Positions 24,894 to 34,242 of a DNA stretch of 64,000 nucleotides are shown in pieces. Origin of the DNA: Actinomyces trachealis (GTDB lineage: Bacteria; Actinomycetota; Actinomycetes; Actinomycetales; Actinomycetaceae); assembly GCF_015711475.1 (NCBI RefSeq), contig NZ_CP065027.1:2046001-2110000 (forward strand). Reading direction: 5' to 3'. The position numbers and the translations under genes are program-made. The notes beneath the pieces were generated by a model that saw only the letters and a program-made list of their open reading frames with translations, was not told the origin of the DNA and made no database searches. Numbering within the stretch: the stretch's first letter is position 1; each line of letters starts with the position of its first letter.

Positions 24894-25395
24894 TCATGAT
24901 GCTTCAGCTTCGGCCGGATCGACCTCAAACCAATACTTTGGATTACGCTTGCATTCAAGTGCAGGCACCCGCTCGGTCACCTCACGCCGCATACACCCAT
25001 TCGCATCTGTGCAATAATTATAGTTCGTCGGCTTGTTATAGTAACGCATCTTGCCGCCACAGAGAGGGCAATCATGAGTACGAATTTTCTCCAACGTGAT
25101 GCATCGCCCGGCACCACTCACCGCCCACCCCTGAAACAGGAGTTTACGTAACTCAACTTCGTCACATGGCGCAGCCAAAGGACAGCAGTCAGAAGAGCGA
25201 CGAGCAGCACGAAAATCCCAACCCACCAAATTTGCCCAGATCCTTGTGCAGACACACCAAACTTCCCGTTAAACAGACCAAGAACGGGCTTCAGTACTGA
25301 CCTAATGGGGGAAATCCCCGCCACCCCCAAGATCAGAGCTAGCCATGAAAGTACTCCCTGCGTAAACGGGCTACGTCACTTCGGCGCCGACTCAT
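24894..25395 (-). pseudogene. membrane protein with C-terminal zinc ribbon, frameshifted at least twice
   Basis: Three frames join into one plausible protein. It starts MSRRRSDVAR (ATG at 25395), continues in a second frame as FTQGVLSWLALILGVAGISP and a second membrane helix (IWWVGIFVLLVALLTAVLWL), and ends in a third as LEKIRTHDCPLCGGKM through CTDANGC to PKYWFEVDP. The C-terminal part has Cys pairs CPLC and CTDANGC, a likely zinc ribbon. I know no family for it. The sequence is AT-richer than the core genes around it. Confidence 0.5.
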
Positions 25396-25450
25396 ACCTT
25401 GCTATGGGAGCAGTGCTCGAAGCGGAATTGAACACCACGTCACGCCCAGC

Positions 25451-25585
25451 TTAGTACAGGCCTTCATGCACATCGCCGCCCCCAGTAATCACAATATTCA
25501 CTGATCCACCAGACAGAGGATGTCCACAATTGCCGCAGAACCGCTGCGGCTCTGCGGACCAACTACCACATACCGAACAGATCAC
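25451..25585 (-). CDS. small zinc-ribbon protein
   Basis: A 44-residue frame from GTG at 25585 with an excellent ribosome binding site (GGAGG, five bases upstream). It contains two knuckles, CSVCG and CGNCG, spaced 12 residues apart, then a short glycine-rich tail. It could be a small metal-binding protein or the truncated head of a zinc-ribbon membrane protein. It lies immediately beyond the left copy of the 20-bp repeat that marks the presumed integration boundary. Confidence 0.4.
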   Translation of the reverse strand: MICSVCGSWSAEPQRFCGNCGHPLSGGSVNIVITGGGDVHEGLY

Positions 25586-25599
25586 TTCTTCCTCCAGGT

Positions 25600-25619
25600 G
25601 TAAGCCCCGTGCGGAACTC
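25600..25619. repeat. 20-bp direct repeat, left copy (putative attachment site)
   Basis: GTAAGCCCCGTGCGGAACTC here is identical to 27298-27317, which lies inside the last codons of ychF. With flanks the match extends to 30 bases with three differences. On the minus strand both copies encode VEFRTGLT. This is the arrangement left when an element integrates into a gene's 3' end and brings a replacement end with it. Confidence 0.6.
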
Positions 25620-25656
25620 GACCCTGATGCCCTCGCGTGTGGGCAAAGCTCCCATT

Positions 25657-26524
25657 TCAGTGCTTACCAGCCTCTCGAAACTCAGCCCCCGCACCGATAA
25701 GAAGTGCACGGACGCGCGTAATTAAATACCCGGTTTGCTGACTAATCTCGCGAATGCTGGCGCCAGCCTCATACTCTTTGCGCAACCTACCGCCGATAAC
25801 GACCTGATTTTCAGGCGTCAGACGTTCGTGTGGTTTCAGCGGTGGAACAAGAAGTGGCCCACCTGCATAACCACGATAAGTCTTTCCGCGCGGAACAGCA
25901 TCCTCTGCTGATTCATCTCCCCACACTGACCACCCTTTGCGTGAGTGGCGCGTAAACATCTCAAGGAACGGTCCAGGAGAGCAGTCTTCGATAAGGTCAT
26001 ATTGCTCATCTGGCTTACGCGAGTGCTCACGCTTCCGCGTCTCAATCATATTGACCTGACGGCGAGCCGGGGCAAGCGTACGCATAGAACCACGCACACC
26101 AAACAAAATGAGTTCAGTCACATTGCGGAAGTAGAAACCCACTCCCCGACCATCAGGCCCACCGTCCTTGCGTCGCTTCGCCCACACCAGGTTTGAGACG
26201 TAACGGAAGCCCCAAGCTCCCATAACAGCCAAGCCGTCAGTGCAGTAGCGCGTTCGGCACCCACAAGTAGAGGTGAGCATTGTCAGCCACCACATCTGCC
26301 ACAGGCAACGCCTTAATCTCTTCCAAACTCATAGTTGAGTAGCGGTCGAGGCGACGATGCTCAGGAGCAACCTTGCCTGTGCGGTTCTGAAAACGCCACG
26401 GAGGGTCTGCTAAGACAGTCTTAAAGCCGCCATCAACGCGAGGCAGGGACGCCACATCAAGGTTGTCGCGCAATGGTTCAGCTGGAATGGTCACGCCAAA
26501 GATACTAACACAAGTAGATCTCAT
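25657..26524 (-). pseudogene. MT-A70 family adenine DNA methyltransferase with C-terminal HTH, frameshifted
   Basis: The first frame (from 26524) has the catalytic DPPW in TVLADPPWRFQNRTGK and continues to LYLWVPNALL. At about 26245 it shifts by one base and goes on as DGLAVMGAWGFRYVSNLVWAKRR, GVGFYFRNVTELILFGVRGS and EMFTRHSRKGWSVWGDE, all MT-A70 signatures. The last 60 residues (LRKEYEAGASIREISQQTGY) form a helix-turn-helix. MT-A70 enzymes of this kind make N6-methyladenine and pair with restriction enzymes. With one base restored it would be intact, about 289 codons. It belongs with the endonuclease remnant next to it. Confidence 0.78.
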
Positions 26525-26545
26525 ATAAGATCTACTTTGGCAGTG

Positions 26546-27282
26546 TTAAACACCACTAGGAAGCTGAAGTTGCGTACCATCAGCGAAGGCGAATCCCTTC
26601 AAGATATCCACTGGAAGCCCGTGCACTTTCTCAGGCTCAATACTGATACATAGCAGCGGACACTCTCCACCACCACCCATGTCAATCATGGGTGTCAGCT
26701 TGTTCCAATGCGTCGTTGCTTTACCGTACTTTGTCTTCGAGTACTCGCCAACAGCCCCCAAGAACTCTAGAAGCTCCTGCAATCGAGGCCCTCTTGTAAT
26801 GATGACACCTACAGCAATGACGCCTTCTCGGTGTAGTGCCTGAAAGTTGTTGAGGTCTCTATGGAAGAAAGGATCCTTATTGTTCCACTCCATCTCGTCG
26901 GCAATGCCGGGATAGATGCCATCTATCCCCCGTCGTGAAGACATCAATCTCATGGTTGCGCACTCTGTAGACAGGTGCACCATCCACAAGCTTCTCGATT
27001 GTTACGTTGTGCTTCGCCCACCCGCGCTGCGTTAGCCCATCATCATGGCGCGCAGTGTGACGAGCACGAGAGCCACCACCAGCCTTGATGTCCTCGTCGT
27101 AGTCAATGTAGAAGTCCTCTAGATTAGATTACCCACAAAAACTTACGCGGAAACGTATCTCGGAGAATCAGGTCGGCGTAGCGCGTGGCACCGTACTTGT
27201 AACCAGCAAGTAGCGCTACCTGCGGATCACGAACCACACCCGGAAGCTGCTCGGCGTCGATACTCGGCCCACCCTCGATCAT
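26546..27282 (-). pseudogene. BglII-family restriction endonuclease, frameshifted
   Basis: The core ADEMEWNNKDPFFHRDLNNF and VGVIITRGPRLQ are signature strings of the BglII/BstYI-type endonuclease family (catalytic acidic residues in EMEWNNKDP), 22 bases upstream of the methyltransferase. Upstream the frame must change in a run of five G near 26930; it then reads EDFYIDYDEDIKAGG to VYRVRNHEIDVF. Another shift near 27125 links to [20 protein letters not shown], whose ATG overlaps the ychF stop (ATGA). At least two frame changes and a stop make it inactive as read. The N-terminal part is less certain. Confidence 0.65.
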
Positions 27283-28382
27283 TTCCCACCACCAGACGTA
27301 AGCCCCGTGCGGAACTCCACCACATCTCCGTCCCGCATAACATAATCCTTCCCCTCCATGCGCATCTTGCCGTGGGCGCGGGCCTGCGCGATGCCGCCCT
27401 GCTCCATAAGTTCATCAAAGGCAATCACCTCCGCCTTGATAAAGCCCCGCTCAAAGTCGGTGTGGATCACGCCCGCGGCCTGGGGCGCGGTCCACCCCTT
27501 GCGGATGGTCCAGGCACGCGACTCCTTCTCCCCCGCCGTCAGGTAGGTCTGCAGGCCGAGGGTGTCGAATCCGACGCGGGCGAGCTTGTCGAGGCCTGCC
27601 TCATCCTGCCCGTTCTCGTGCAGCATCTCCGCCGCCTCCTGCGGGTCCAGCTCCACCAGCTCAGCCTCGAACTGGGCGTCCAGGAAGATCGCCTCGGCGG
27701 GCGCCACCAGCTCACGCAGCTGGGCCTGCTTGGCGGCGTCGTTCATACCGGCGTCGTCCATGTTGAACACGTAGATGAAGGGCTTGGTGGTCATCAGCTG
27801 GAAGGAGCGCAGCGCCTCCGCGTCCAGCCCCTTGCGCTCCGCCACGGTGGACAACAGCGTGCCCTCCTCAAGGATTGCGAGGGCGGCCTTGGCGGTCTCG
27901 AGGACGGACGGGTCGGTCTTCTTGCCACGCACCTCCTTCTCCAGGCGGGGCAGAGCCTTCTCAAGCGTCTGAATGTCGGCGAGGACCAGCTCAGTCACGA
28001 TCGTCTCGATATCACTGGCGGGCTCGACCTTGCCGTCCACGTGGACCACGTCGGGGTCGTCAAACGCGCGCGTGACCATACAGATCGCGTCGGCCTCGCG
28101 GATATTGGCCAGGAACTGATTGCCCAGCCCCTCGCCCTCAGATGCGCCGCGCACGATGCCGGCGATGTCCACAAATGACACGGTGGCGGGCACGGTCTTA
28201 GCTGAGTGGAACATCTCCGTCAGCCGGTCCAGCCGGGGGTCCGGCAGCGGCACGATACCGATATTCGGCTCGATGGTGGCGAAGGGGTAGTTCGCCGCGA
28301 GCACGGTCGCGCGGGTTAGGGCGTTAAACAAGGTGGACTTGCCGACGTTAGGCAGTCCGACGATTCCGATCGTAAGAGCCAC
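27279..28382 (-). CDS. ychF: ribosome-binding ATPase YchF
   Basis: A universally conserved TRAFAC/OBG-like P-loop ATPase of 367 residues that binds ribosomes and responds to oxidative stress. P-loop GLPNVGKST (residues 8-16), switch [24 protein letters not shown] in VFNMDDAG in place of the usual NKxD, and a C-terminal TGS domain ([18 protein letters not shown]) are present. The start is GTG with no obvious ribosome binding site, perhaps leaderless. Its last codons contain the right copy of the 20-bp direct repeat, so the 3' end may have been rebuilt by integration, but the protein is complete. Confidence 0.95.
   Translation of the reverse strand: MALTIGIVGLPNVGKSTLFNALTRATVLAANYPFATIEPNIGIVPLPDPRLDRLTEMFHSAKTVPATVSFVDIAGIVRGASEGEGLGNQFLANIREADAICMVTRAFDDPDVVHVDGKVEPASDIETIVTELVLADIQTLEKALPRLEKEVRGKKTDPSVLETAKAALAILEEGTLLSTVAERKGLDAEALRSFQLMTTKPFIYVFNMDDAGMNDAAKQAQLRELVAPAEAIFLDAQFEAELVELDPQEAAEMLHENGQDEAGLDKLARVGFDTLGLQTYLTAGEKESRAWTIRKGWTAPQAAGVIHTDFERGFIKAEVIAFDELMEQGGIAQARAHGKMRMEGKDYVMRDGDVVEFRTGLTSGGGK
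27298..27317. repeat. 20-bp direct repeat, right copy, inside the 3' end of ychF
   Basis: This copy is identical to 25600-25619. It encodes the VEFRTGLT codons of YchF, after which only SGGGK and the stop follow. In the left copy the same codons continue as PGGRSDLF. The 1.7 kb between the copies holds the broken restriction-modification pair. Confidence 0.6.
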
Positions 28383-28432
28383 GCGCCGAGTCTAGACGCA
28401 GCCACCGACACCCACCCCGCGCCCACCCCGGC

Positions 28433-28696
28433 TCAACCACCGATCAGTAGCGTCTTCACATCGTGCCAGGAGGTGTAGAAGCCCCCTACTGCGTTTACCT
28501 CCAGGCCCACACTCACGGCCACTAACGCGGCCAGCACCATCACGGCGGTCAAACGCAACAGGAACCAGCCCCGCCCCACCGCCGCTCGCCATAAACCACT
28601 ACCAGCAAACCCGACCACCTCACGACGTCGCCAGCGCGGCCCCCACCTCAGCACCACCGCTGCTGCCAGGACCGGCACCAAGGCCGCTAGCACCAT
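28433..28696 (-). pseudogene. N-terminal membrane fragment of an esterase-like protein
   Basis: An 87-codon frame from ATG at 28696 with two hydrophobic helices and a basic middle (PRWRRREV). It ends NAVGGFYTSWHDVKTLLIGG. In actinobacterial membrane-anchored esterases (mycolyltransferase-like fold), several helices lead into a similar aromatic V-N-x-x-x-G-Y-Y-x-x-W string just before the hydrolase domain. The hydrolase part is missing, so it is either a remnant or an independent small membrane protein. Confidence 0.4.
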
Positions 28697-28771
28697 GGTT
28701 CCTTTCCCGACAGGCTGGAACACCCTTGTGATCCTCCCCCGGCAGGAGAGCAGGAGAGCAGGCAGATTCCG

Positions 28772-28806
28772 TGTCACAGAGTTCATGTCACAGAGTTTGT
28801 GTCACA
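28772..28806 (+). promoter_or_regulatory. three TGTCACA copies at 14-bp spacing before rmuC
   Basis: TGTCACA occurs at 28772, 28786 and 28800, exactly 14 bases apart, with the first two extended to TGTCACAGAGTT. The array ends about 20 bases before the rmuC start. Phased copies like this suggest a regulator binding site array or iterons. An 8-bp repeat (CAGGAGAG) lies just upstream. Confidence 0.45.
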
Positions 28807-28827
28807 CCCTTGTGCCACTGTTGCTTC

Positions 28828-30036
28828 ATGGCAAATGCATCGCCTTATGTGCTGCTCATCGTTGGGATCATCCTTGGGCTGGCGTCTGGGTTAGTCCTCG
28901 GCTACGCCTTGGCGCTCCTGCGTGCTGCTTCCGTCCAGGTCTCCGGGCGCAATGAGTTGACTTCCCTGCGTTCTGACGCTGCCGCGTGGCAGGCGCGGGC
29001 AGAGGAGCTGGAGGCACGGGCGCAACTGGCAGAAGAGCGCAATGACCGGGATGGTTCGGTGCTGCGGGCACTGGCCCCTGTGCGGGCGCAACTGGAGCAG
29101 GTGGGCGCAAAGGTCGAGCAGATGGAGCGTTCTCGCGCCAAGCAGCACGCCACCCTCTCCGAGCAGCTGCGGGCCGCAGCGCTGGCCGAGAAGGAGTTGA
29201 CGCGCACCACAGCCAACCTGGAGGGTGCCTTACGGTCCCGCTCCGCGCGCGGAGTATGGGGCGAGGTGGAGCTAGCCCGCATTCTGGAAGCCTCCGGGAT
29301 GCTCCCGCATATCGACTTCTCCGAGCAGAGGAGCCTCGGGGTGTCGCACGGGGACGGGGGTTCCGTCCGCCCTGACGCGATCGTCCACCTGCCTGGCGGT
29401 GCGCACCTCGCTTTGGACGCCAAGGTGCCTATGGATTCCTATCTCAAGGCCTGCTCACATGACGGTAAGGGCGATGCCGCAGAGGAACATCGGCGTGAGC
29501 TGCTGCAAGCGCACGCCAAGGCTCTGCGCGCACAGGTGGATGCCCTGGCTGCCCGCCACTACGAGCGCTCACTTCCGTCCTCCCCGGAACTGGTGGTGCT
29601 GTTTGTGCCCGCCGAGCCGGTGCTCGCGGCTGCCCTGGAGGCTGACCCCACGTTACTGGAGCACGCGTTGGGGCTTGGAATCGCCTTGACCTCCCCGGCG
29701 TCCTTGCTGGCGCTGCTGCGCACCTGCGCTACCGCCTGGGCTCGCACAGCGGTCAATGACGACGCGGCCGCGCTGCTGGAACTCGGACGCACACTCTATG
29801 AACGCCTGTCGGTGGTGGCACGCCACGCGGACCAGCTGGGGGGCGCGCTGCGGCGCAGCGTCCAGGCATACAACCGCATGTCTGGGTCGCTGGAGTCAAG
29901 GCTGCTGGTGACAGCAAGGTCCTTCACCGCGCTGGCGCAGGACCTGCCAGAAGTACGCGACATCAGTCCTGACGCCGCGCAACTACGCCAGTTCTCAGCA
30001 CCGGAACTCAGCCAACCTCAAGCACCTCAGTCCTAA
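28828..30036 (+). CDS. rmuC: DNA recombination protein RmuC
   Basis: A 402-residue protein anchored by one N-terminal helix (YVLLIVGIILGLASGLVLGY). A long coiled coil (about residues 35-140) is followed by the RmuC nuclease-like domain: GVWGEVELARILEASGM, VRPDAIVHLPGGAHLALDAKVP (PD-(D/E)XK-like core), AHAKALRAQVDALAARHY and ELVVLFVPAEP. RmuC limits DNA inversions at short repeats in E. coli; the mechanism is not settled. The ATG at 28828 is chosen because it gives the membrane anchor directly. Confidence 0.9.
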   Translation: MANASPYVLLIVGIILGLASGLVLGYALALLRAASVQVSGRNELTSLRSDAAAWQARAEELEARAQLAEERNDRDGSVLRALAPVRAQLEQVGAKVEQMERSRAKQHATLSEQLRAAALAEKELTRTTANLEGALRSRSARGVWGEVELARILEASGMLPHIDFSEQRSLGVSHGDGGSVRPDAIVHLPGGAHLALDAKVPMDSYLKACSHDGKGDAAEEHRRELLQAHAKALRAQVDALAARHYERSLPSSPELVVLFVPAEPVLAAALEADPTLLEHALGLGIALTSPASLLALLRTCATAWARTAVNDDAAALLELGRTLYERLSVVARHADQLGGALRRSVQAYNRMSGSLESRLLVTARSFTALAQDLPEVRDISPDAAQLRQFSAPELSQPQAPQS

Positions 30037-30487
30037 CCGCCAAGTACTCACCCCGCAAGCAAGCACGGTGTCCTTGGGCGCCCCCCAACAGGTCCTGGGC
30101 ACACTTCAGCAGCGGATCCCTGCTAGCCCTTGCTACCGCCCGTCGGTCAATAGCGGCAGGCCGAGCGGACTGGCGAGCCAAGACGGAACCCGACGGTGCC
30201 CGGTAGATTTTGGGCAGCAGTCAGCGGATCAAGCCCACACGCCTCACGCAAGACGCATGCGGTTTTGGCGCGAGGTTCCAGCACCACCCACATAACCGCA
30301 TTGCGCCGCAACACCCCCCGCACACAGGAAACCGTCACTTCTTCGTTATCTCAGCAATCACCCCGATTTGTTAGTTACTAGAACCGCACTTTTCCAGCAA
30401 TGCGGTCGATAAGCGGTAGGTACCGCAAGCACCCGGAACTAGTGTGGTGGTCGAATCGACAACCACTGATTAGGAGGTTCAGGGCAA
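30037..30487. other. intergenic region of 450 bases
   Basis: Between rmuC and the ATL-like gene I found no credible coding frame on either strand. The part after 30290 is AT-richer, with TTAGTTACTAGAACC-like stretches, and probably holds the promoter of the downstream gene. The palindrome at 30444-30466 is listed separately. Confidence 0.4.
30444..30466. promoter_or_regulatory. 23-bp palindrome next to the ATL-like gene start
   Basis: GTGGTGGTCGA and TCGACAACCAC are reverse complements with one mismatch, separated by one base. The palindrome lies just before the AGGAGG ribosome binding site (30472-30477) of the gene at 30488. Because that gene looks like a DNA-binding protein, autoregulation through this site is possible. 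Confidence 0.45.
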
Positions 30488-31159
30488 ATGTCCATCAGCG
30501 CACCGACCCTCGACCGCGCACCTCGCGGCCTGTTCGGCAGCTCCGCCCCTAATGCCTCGACGGAGACCCGCTCCGTGCTCGATCGCCTTAGGTCCCTGGC
30601 CACTGAGCAGCAGCGTCTTCAAGACGCGCTCCAGATCGTGCGAAATGAGCGAGACCGTCTGATCCTGAAAGGCCTATCTTTCGGCGTCAGCTCCTCAGAA
30701 CTCGCCAACACCTCTCACCTCACCGGAGCCCGCGTGCGCGCCATCGCCGACGCCGCCGCCACCTCCTCTGCGCGTGAACGTGTCTCTGAGGCCGTCGCCG
30801 GCCTGGTGGCACACGAGCCACCCATGTGCACCACCTACGGTGCGCTGGCCGACGCCGTCGGCATCGGCTCCGCCAAGGGTGTGGCCTCCTCGCTGGCCAC
30901 CAACCCAGACGTCACTGGCCGTGAGGGCGCCCGCGTCCTCCTGCTGCGCTGGGCCACCCCGGCGCTCGGCGGTTACGTCATCCCGGAGCACGAACCAGCC
31001 TGGCAGACCCAGGGTGACGACACCGCCTCCCGCCTAGAGTGCCTGCAAGCTGAGGGCCTAGTAACCCAGGTCCACTCCCCTGAAGGCCCGGTCTGGGTTG
31101 TGCCCTTCGAACGGGTCTGCGCAGACCCGCGCCGCCTCATCTCGCTGATCAACAAGTAG
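30488..31159 (+). CDS. hypothetical DNA-binding protein with alkyltransferase-like (ATL) helix-turn-helix
   Basis: A 223-residue protein. An N-terminal coiled-coil region (SVLDRLRSLATEQQRLQDAL) precedes a SSELANTSHLTGARVRAIAD helix-turn-helix. The stretch TTYGALADAVGIGSAKGVAS at about residue 117 resembles the DNA-binding wing of O6-alkylguanine transferase and ATL proteins, and GYVIPEHEPAW follows where the G-G-Y-x-I-P string does in that family. The PCHR active-site cysteine motif is missing, so it should bind rather than repair. I do not recognise the whole protein. AGGAGG precedes the ATG. Confidence 0.6.
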   Translation: MSISAPTLDRAPRGLFGSSAPNASTETRSVLDRLRSLATEQQRLQDALQIVRNERDRLILKGLSFGVSSSELANTSHLTGARVRAIADAAATSSARERVSEAVAGLVAHEPPMCTTYGALADAVGIGSAKGVASSLATNPDVTGREGARVLLLRWATPALGGYVIPEHEPAWQTQGDDTASRLECLQAEGLVTQVHSPEGPVWVVPFERVCADPRRLISLINK

Positions 31160-31176
31160 TCAGCACCTACACAACG

Positions 31177-31210
31177 CGATGCCGTCGGCTCCAAATGGCC
31201 GACGGCGTCG
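31177..31210. terminator. bidirectional terminator hairpin
   Basis: CGATGCCGTCGGC (31177-31189) and GCCGACGGCGTCG (31198-31210) pair over 13 bases with one G-T wobble and an eight-base loop. It lies between the converging ends of the ATL-like gene (31159) and ispH (31268). Confidence 0.7.
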
Positions 31211-31267
31211 TGGTGTGCAGGAAGCAGCACCAGCAGGCCTGACCTCCAACCACCAGTGACCCCAGGC

Positions 31268-32338
31268 TCAACAGGTATGGTCAGCAGCAGGCTCACGCCG
31301 CCGGTGCTCCGGCACCGCCCCACCGGACGCGGCCATCAGGTCAGCACGCAAGTTCTTGGGCAAGGAGAAGGCAATCTTCTCCGTAGCGGTGACAACCTCC
31401 TCAACATCGTCAAAGCCCAGCTCCCCCAGGCGCGCTATCACCTCACGCACCAGGATCTCCGGGACAGAGGCACCACTGGTCAACCCCACCGTGCGAGCGC
31501 CCTCCAGCCAGGCCGGAGCGATCTCACTGGCGTAGTCCACGCGGTAGGAAGCACCAGCACCAGCCTCCAAGGCCACCTCCTTGAGGCGCACCGAATTGGA
31601 GGAGTTGCCTGAGCCCACCACGATCACCACGTCGCAGCGCGGCGCCATGACTTTGACCGCACCCTGCCGGTTCTGAGTGGCATAGCAGATGTCGTCGCCG
31701 GGCGGGTCGGTCAGGTGAGGGAAACGTTCCCGCAGCAGCCGCACCGTCTCCAAGGTCTCGTCCACGCTCAAAGTAGTCTGGCTGATCCACACGACCTTGT
31801 GTGGGTCACGCACAGCCACCTGCTCTACCTCGTGGGGCCCATTGACCACCTGGATGTGATCCGGGGCCTCCCCCTGGGTGCCCTCCACCTCCTCGTGGCC
31901 GGTGTGGCCCACCAGGATGATGTCGTAGTCCTCCTTGGCAAAACGCACCGCCTGCTTATGCACCTTGGTGACCAGCGGGCAGGTCGCGTCAATAGTCTGC
32001 AGATGACGAGCCTCAGCCTGGGCGTGCACGGCCGGGGAAACACCATGGGCGGAGAAAACCACACGGGCCCCCTCCGGCACCTCATCGGTTTCTGAGACAA
32101 AGATGGCGCCGCGCCTAGACAGAGCCTCCACCACATACTTGTTGTGGACGATCTCCTTGCGCACGTAGATAGGGGTGCCGTAGTGGACCAGGGCCTGCTC
32201 CACGGCGTCCACCGCCCGGTCCACCCCTGCGCAGTAACCACGTGGTGCCGCCAAGAGGAGCTTCTTGCCGGTGCCGGTGGGTTGGCTGGCAGCGGTCTGG
32301 GTCGCAGGGGTCTCGGGCGCGGGAACCGTCTCAGTCAC
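31268..32338 (-). CDS. ispH: 4-hydroxy-3-methylbut-2-enyl diphosphate reductase
   Basis: The last enzyme of the MEP isoprenoid pathway, converting HMBPP to IPP and DMAPP with an iron-sulfur cluster. The three cluster cysteines are visible in [10 protein letters not shown] (Cys36), [11 protein letters not shown] and [30 protein letters not shown] and [14 protein letters not shown] are also diagnostic. It has 356 residues from GTG at 32338, with a short N-terminal extension. It is divergent from xseA (58 bases apart), a common actinobacterial arrangement. Open frame upstream to 32713 lies opposite xseA and is not used. Confidence 0.94.
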   Translation of the reverse strand: MTETVPAPETPATQTAASQPTGTGKKLLLAAPRGYCAGVDRAVDAVEQALVHYGTPIYVRKEIVHNKYVVEALSRRGAIFVSETDEVPEGARVVFSAHGVSPAVHAQAEARHLQTIDATCPLVTKVHKQAVRFAKEDYDIILVGHTGHEEVEGTQGEAPDHIQVVNGPHEVEQVAVRDPHKVVWISQTTLSVDETLETVRLLRERFPHLTDPPGDDICYATQNRQGAVKVMAPRCDVVIVVGSGNSSNSVRLKEVALEAGAGASYRVDYASEIAPAWLEGARTVGLTSGASVPEILVREVIARLGELGFDDVEEVVTATEKIAFSLPKNLRADLMAASGGAVPEHRRREPAADHTC

Positions 32339-32395
32339 GCCCCCACTGTGCCACAGGGCAGGAGTGTGCCCCACTGGCATGGCACAGTGTTCCCC

Positions 32396-33682
32396 GTGAC
32401 AACGGCTCCAATACCCCCAGCACCCAGCGCGGACCTGCCCCGCTTGGCCCGGGAGACCACAGCTGAGCGCCCCTGGCCCCTGCGGCTGCTGTCCACGAAG
32501 ATCAGCGAGTACGTGGACAAGATGACGGGTGTGTGGGTTGAAGGCCAGGTGGTGCAATTCAACCGGCGGCCCGGCTCCGGTATGCAGTACCTGACTCTGC
32601 GTGACACGGATGAAGACATGTCCATGTCCGTCTCCGTATTCACCCGGGAACTGGCGGCGATCGAGGCTCGCACCGGGGCACAACTCGCGGAGGGGACACG
32701 CGTGGTAGTACACGCCAAGCCTCGCTTCTGGACACGGCGCGGCAGCCTGGACCTGCGTGCCGACGACATCCGTCCGGTGGGTGTGGGAGACCTGCTGGCC
32801 CGCATTGAGCAGCTGCGGCGGGTGCTGGCCGCCGAGGGCCTGTTTGACGCCGAACGCAAGCAGCGTCTGCCCTTCCTACCGCGCAAAGTGGGGCTGGTGT
32901 GCGGTCGCAACGCCAAAGCCAAGGACGACGTGCTGGTCAACGCGCGACTGCGTTGGCCGGGCCTGCCCTTCCAGATACATGAGGTGGCGGTGCAAGGCTC
33001 GGCGGCAGTGCGTGAGGTTGTGGCCGCGATCGCTGAGCTTGACGCCAACCCCGCCGTCGACGTGATCGTGGTGACCCGAGGTGGCGGTGCAGTGGAGGAC
33101 CTACTGCCTTTCTCCGACGAGGGCCTAGTGCGTGCGGCCGCGCGCTGTCGCACCCCCTTAGTGTCCGCAATCGGACATGAAACTGACTGCCCACTGCTGG
33201 ACCTAGTGGCCGACTACCGGGCGTCTACCCCAACTGACGCAGCGCGGCGCATCGTGCCGGACCTGGCGGAGGAGATGGAGCGTCTAGACTCCGCCCGCGA
33301 GCGCATACGGGCAGTGCTGACGGCACGGATCGACGCCGAGCAGCACGGCCTGGACCAGGTGCGGGCCCGCCCGGTGATGACCAATCCCGCCGTCATGGTG
33401 CGTGACCGCTGCGCTGAACTGGGGCAGGCCCGGGAGCGTTTACGGCATGCGCTGACCAACAGCGTCGCTTTGGCGGAGGCGCAACTGGCGGCGGAGCAGG
33501 CACGGTTGACGGCGCTGTCCCCGCAGGGGGTGCTGAACCGGGGCTACGCGATCCTGCGCCTACCCAACGGGAAGGTCATCAAGAGCGCGGCGGATGTGAA
33601 GAAAGGCGACTTGATTGAAGGGATGTTGGCCTCCGGCCGGTTGGTGGCCCAGGTGGTCGGCGCGACCAAGCCGCGCACCTGA
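32396..33682 (+). CDS. xseA: exodeoxyribonuclease VII large subunit
   Basis: The 428-residue large subunit of the single-strand-specific exonuclease VII. It has an N-terminal OB fold ([25 protein letters not shown]), then the catalytic core with [42 protein letters not shown] and [27 protein letters not shown], and coiled coil with the C-terminal [14 protein letters not shown]. The start is GTG at 32396, giving the usual short head before [12 protein letters not shown]. xseB follows 97 bases later. Confidence 0.95.
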   Translation: MTTAPIPPAPSADLPRLARETTAERPWPLRLLSTKISEYVDKMTGVWVEGQVVQFNRRPGSGMQYLTLRDTDEDMSMSVSVFTRELAAIEARTGAQLAEGTRVVVHAKPRFWTRRGSLDLRADDIRPVGVGDLLARIEQLRRVLAAEGLFDAERKQRLPFLPRKVGLVCGRNAKAKDDVLVNARLRWPGLPFQIHEVAVQGSAAVREVVAAIAELDANPAVDVIVVTRGGGAVEDLLPFSDEGLVRAAARCRTPLVSAIGHETDCPLLDLVADYRASTPTDAARRIVPDLAEEMERLDSARERIRAVLTARIDAEQHGLDQVRARPVMTNPAVMVRDRCAELGQARERLRHALTNSVALAEAQLAAEQARLTALSPQGVLNRGYAILRLPNGKVIKSAADVKKGDLIEGMLASGRLVAQVVGATKPRT

Positions 33683-33778
33683 CCGGTGTCTCTCAGCGCG
33701 AATGGTGCGGTATCTCGGCAGCACTTGTGCCGAGATGCGCTAGTGGGCGCAGAGGGAAGCGCGTGGGAGAATCCAGGC

Positions 33779-34066
33779 ATGAGTCCACAGCACCCTCCGG
33801 TCCCCCAGACGGACCTCAGCTTCACTGGCGCCCCCGACGCCTCTGACGCCACCAACTCCGACGTCGCCACCATGAGCTATGAGCGTGCCCGTGAGGAGTT
33901 GGTGGGCGTGGTCCAACGCCTCGAGGCCGGGCAGGTACCCCTGGAGGAGTCACTGACACTATGGGAGCGCGGCGAGGCCCTGGCTGCCCGCTGCCAGGAC
34001 TGGCTGGACCAGGCCCGCGCCCGCCTCGACGCCGTCGCCAGCAACCAGTCCCCAACGCAGGGCTGA
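33779..34066 (+). CDS. xseB: exodeoxyribonuclease VII small subunit
   Basis: A 95-residue protein whose last 60 residues are the XseB helical domain: YERAREELVGVVQRLEAGQV PLEESLTLWERGEALAARCQ, with the family pattern of an acidic helix pair. About 30 poorly conserved residues precede it from the ATG at 33779; an ATG at 33872 (MSYERAR) would give just the domain. It forms exonuclease VII with xseA upstream. Confidence 0.92.
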   Translation: MSPQHPPVPQTDLSFTGAPDASDATNSDVATMSYERAREELVGVVQRLEAGQVPLEESLTLWERGEALAARCQDWLDQARARLDAVASNQSPTQG

Positions 34067-34242
34067 ACGCGCAGGGCTCTCACCTGACCTCCGTAGCCCA
34101 CACCGTCCAGACCCGCCTACCACCAACCTGACACGAACCAGCCACAAACTGGCCGTCCCTCCCCCACACTAGAAGAGCGGCCCACCACACCAGAGCACAC
34201 ACCACACCCAACCCACACTCGCCTTCCACTAAGGAGTCCAAC

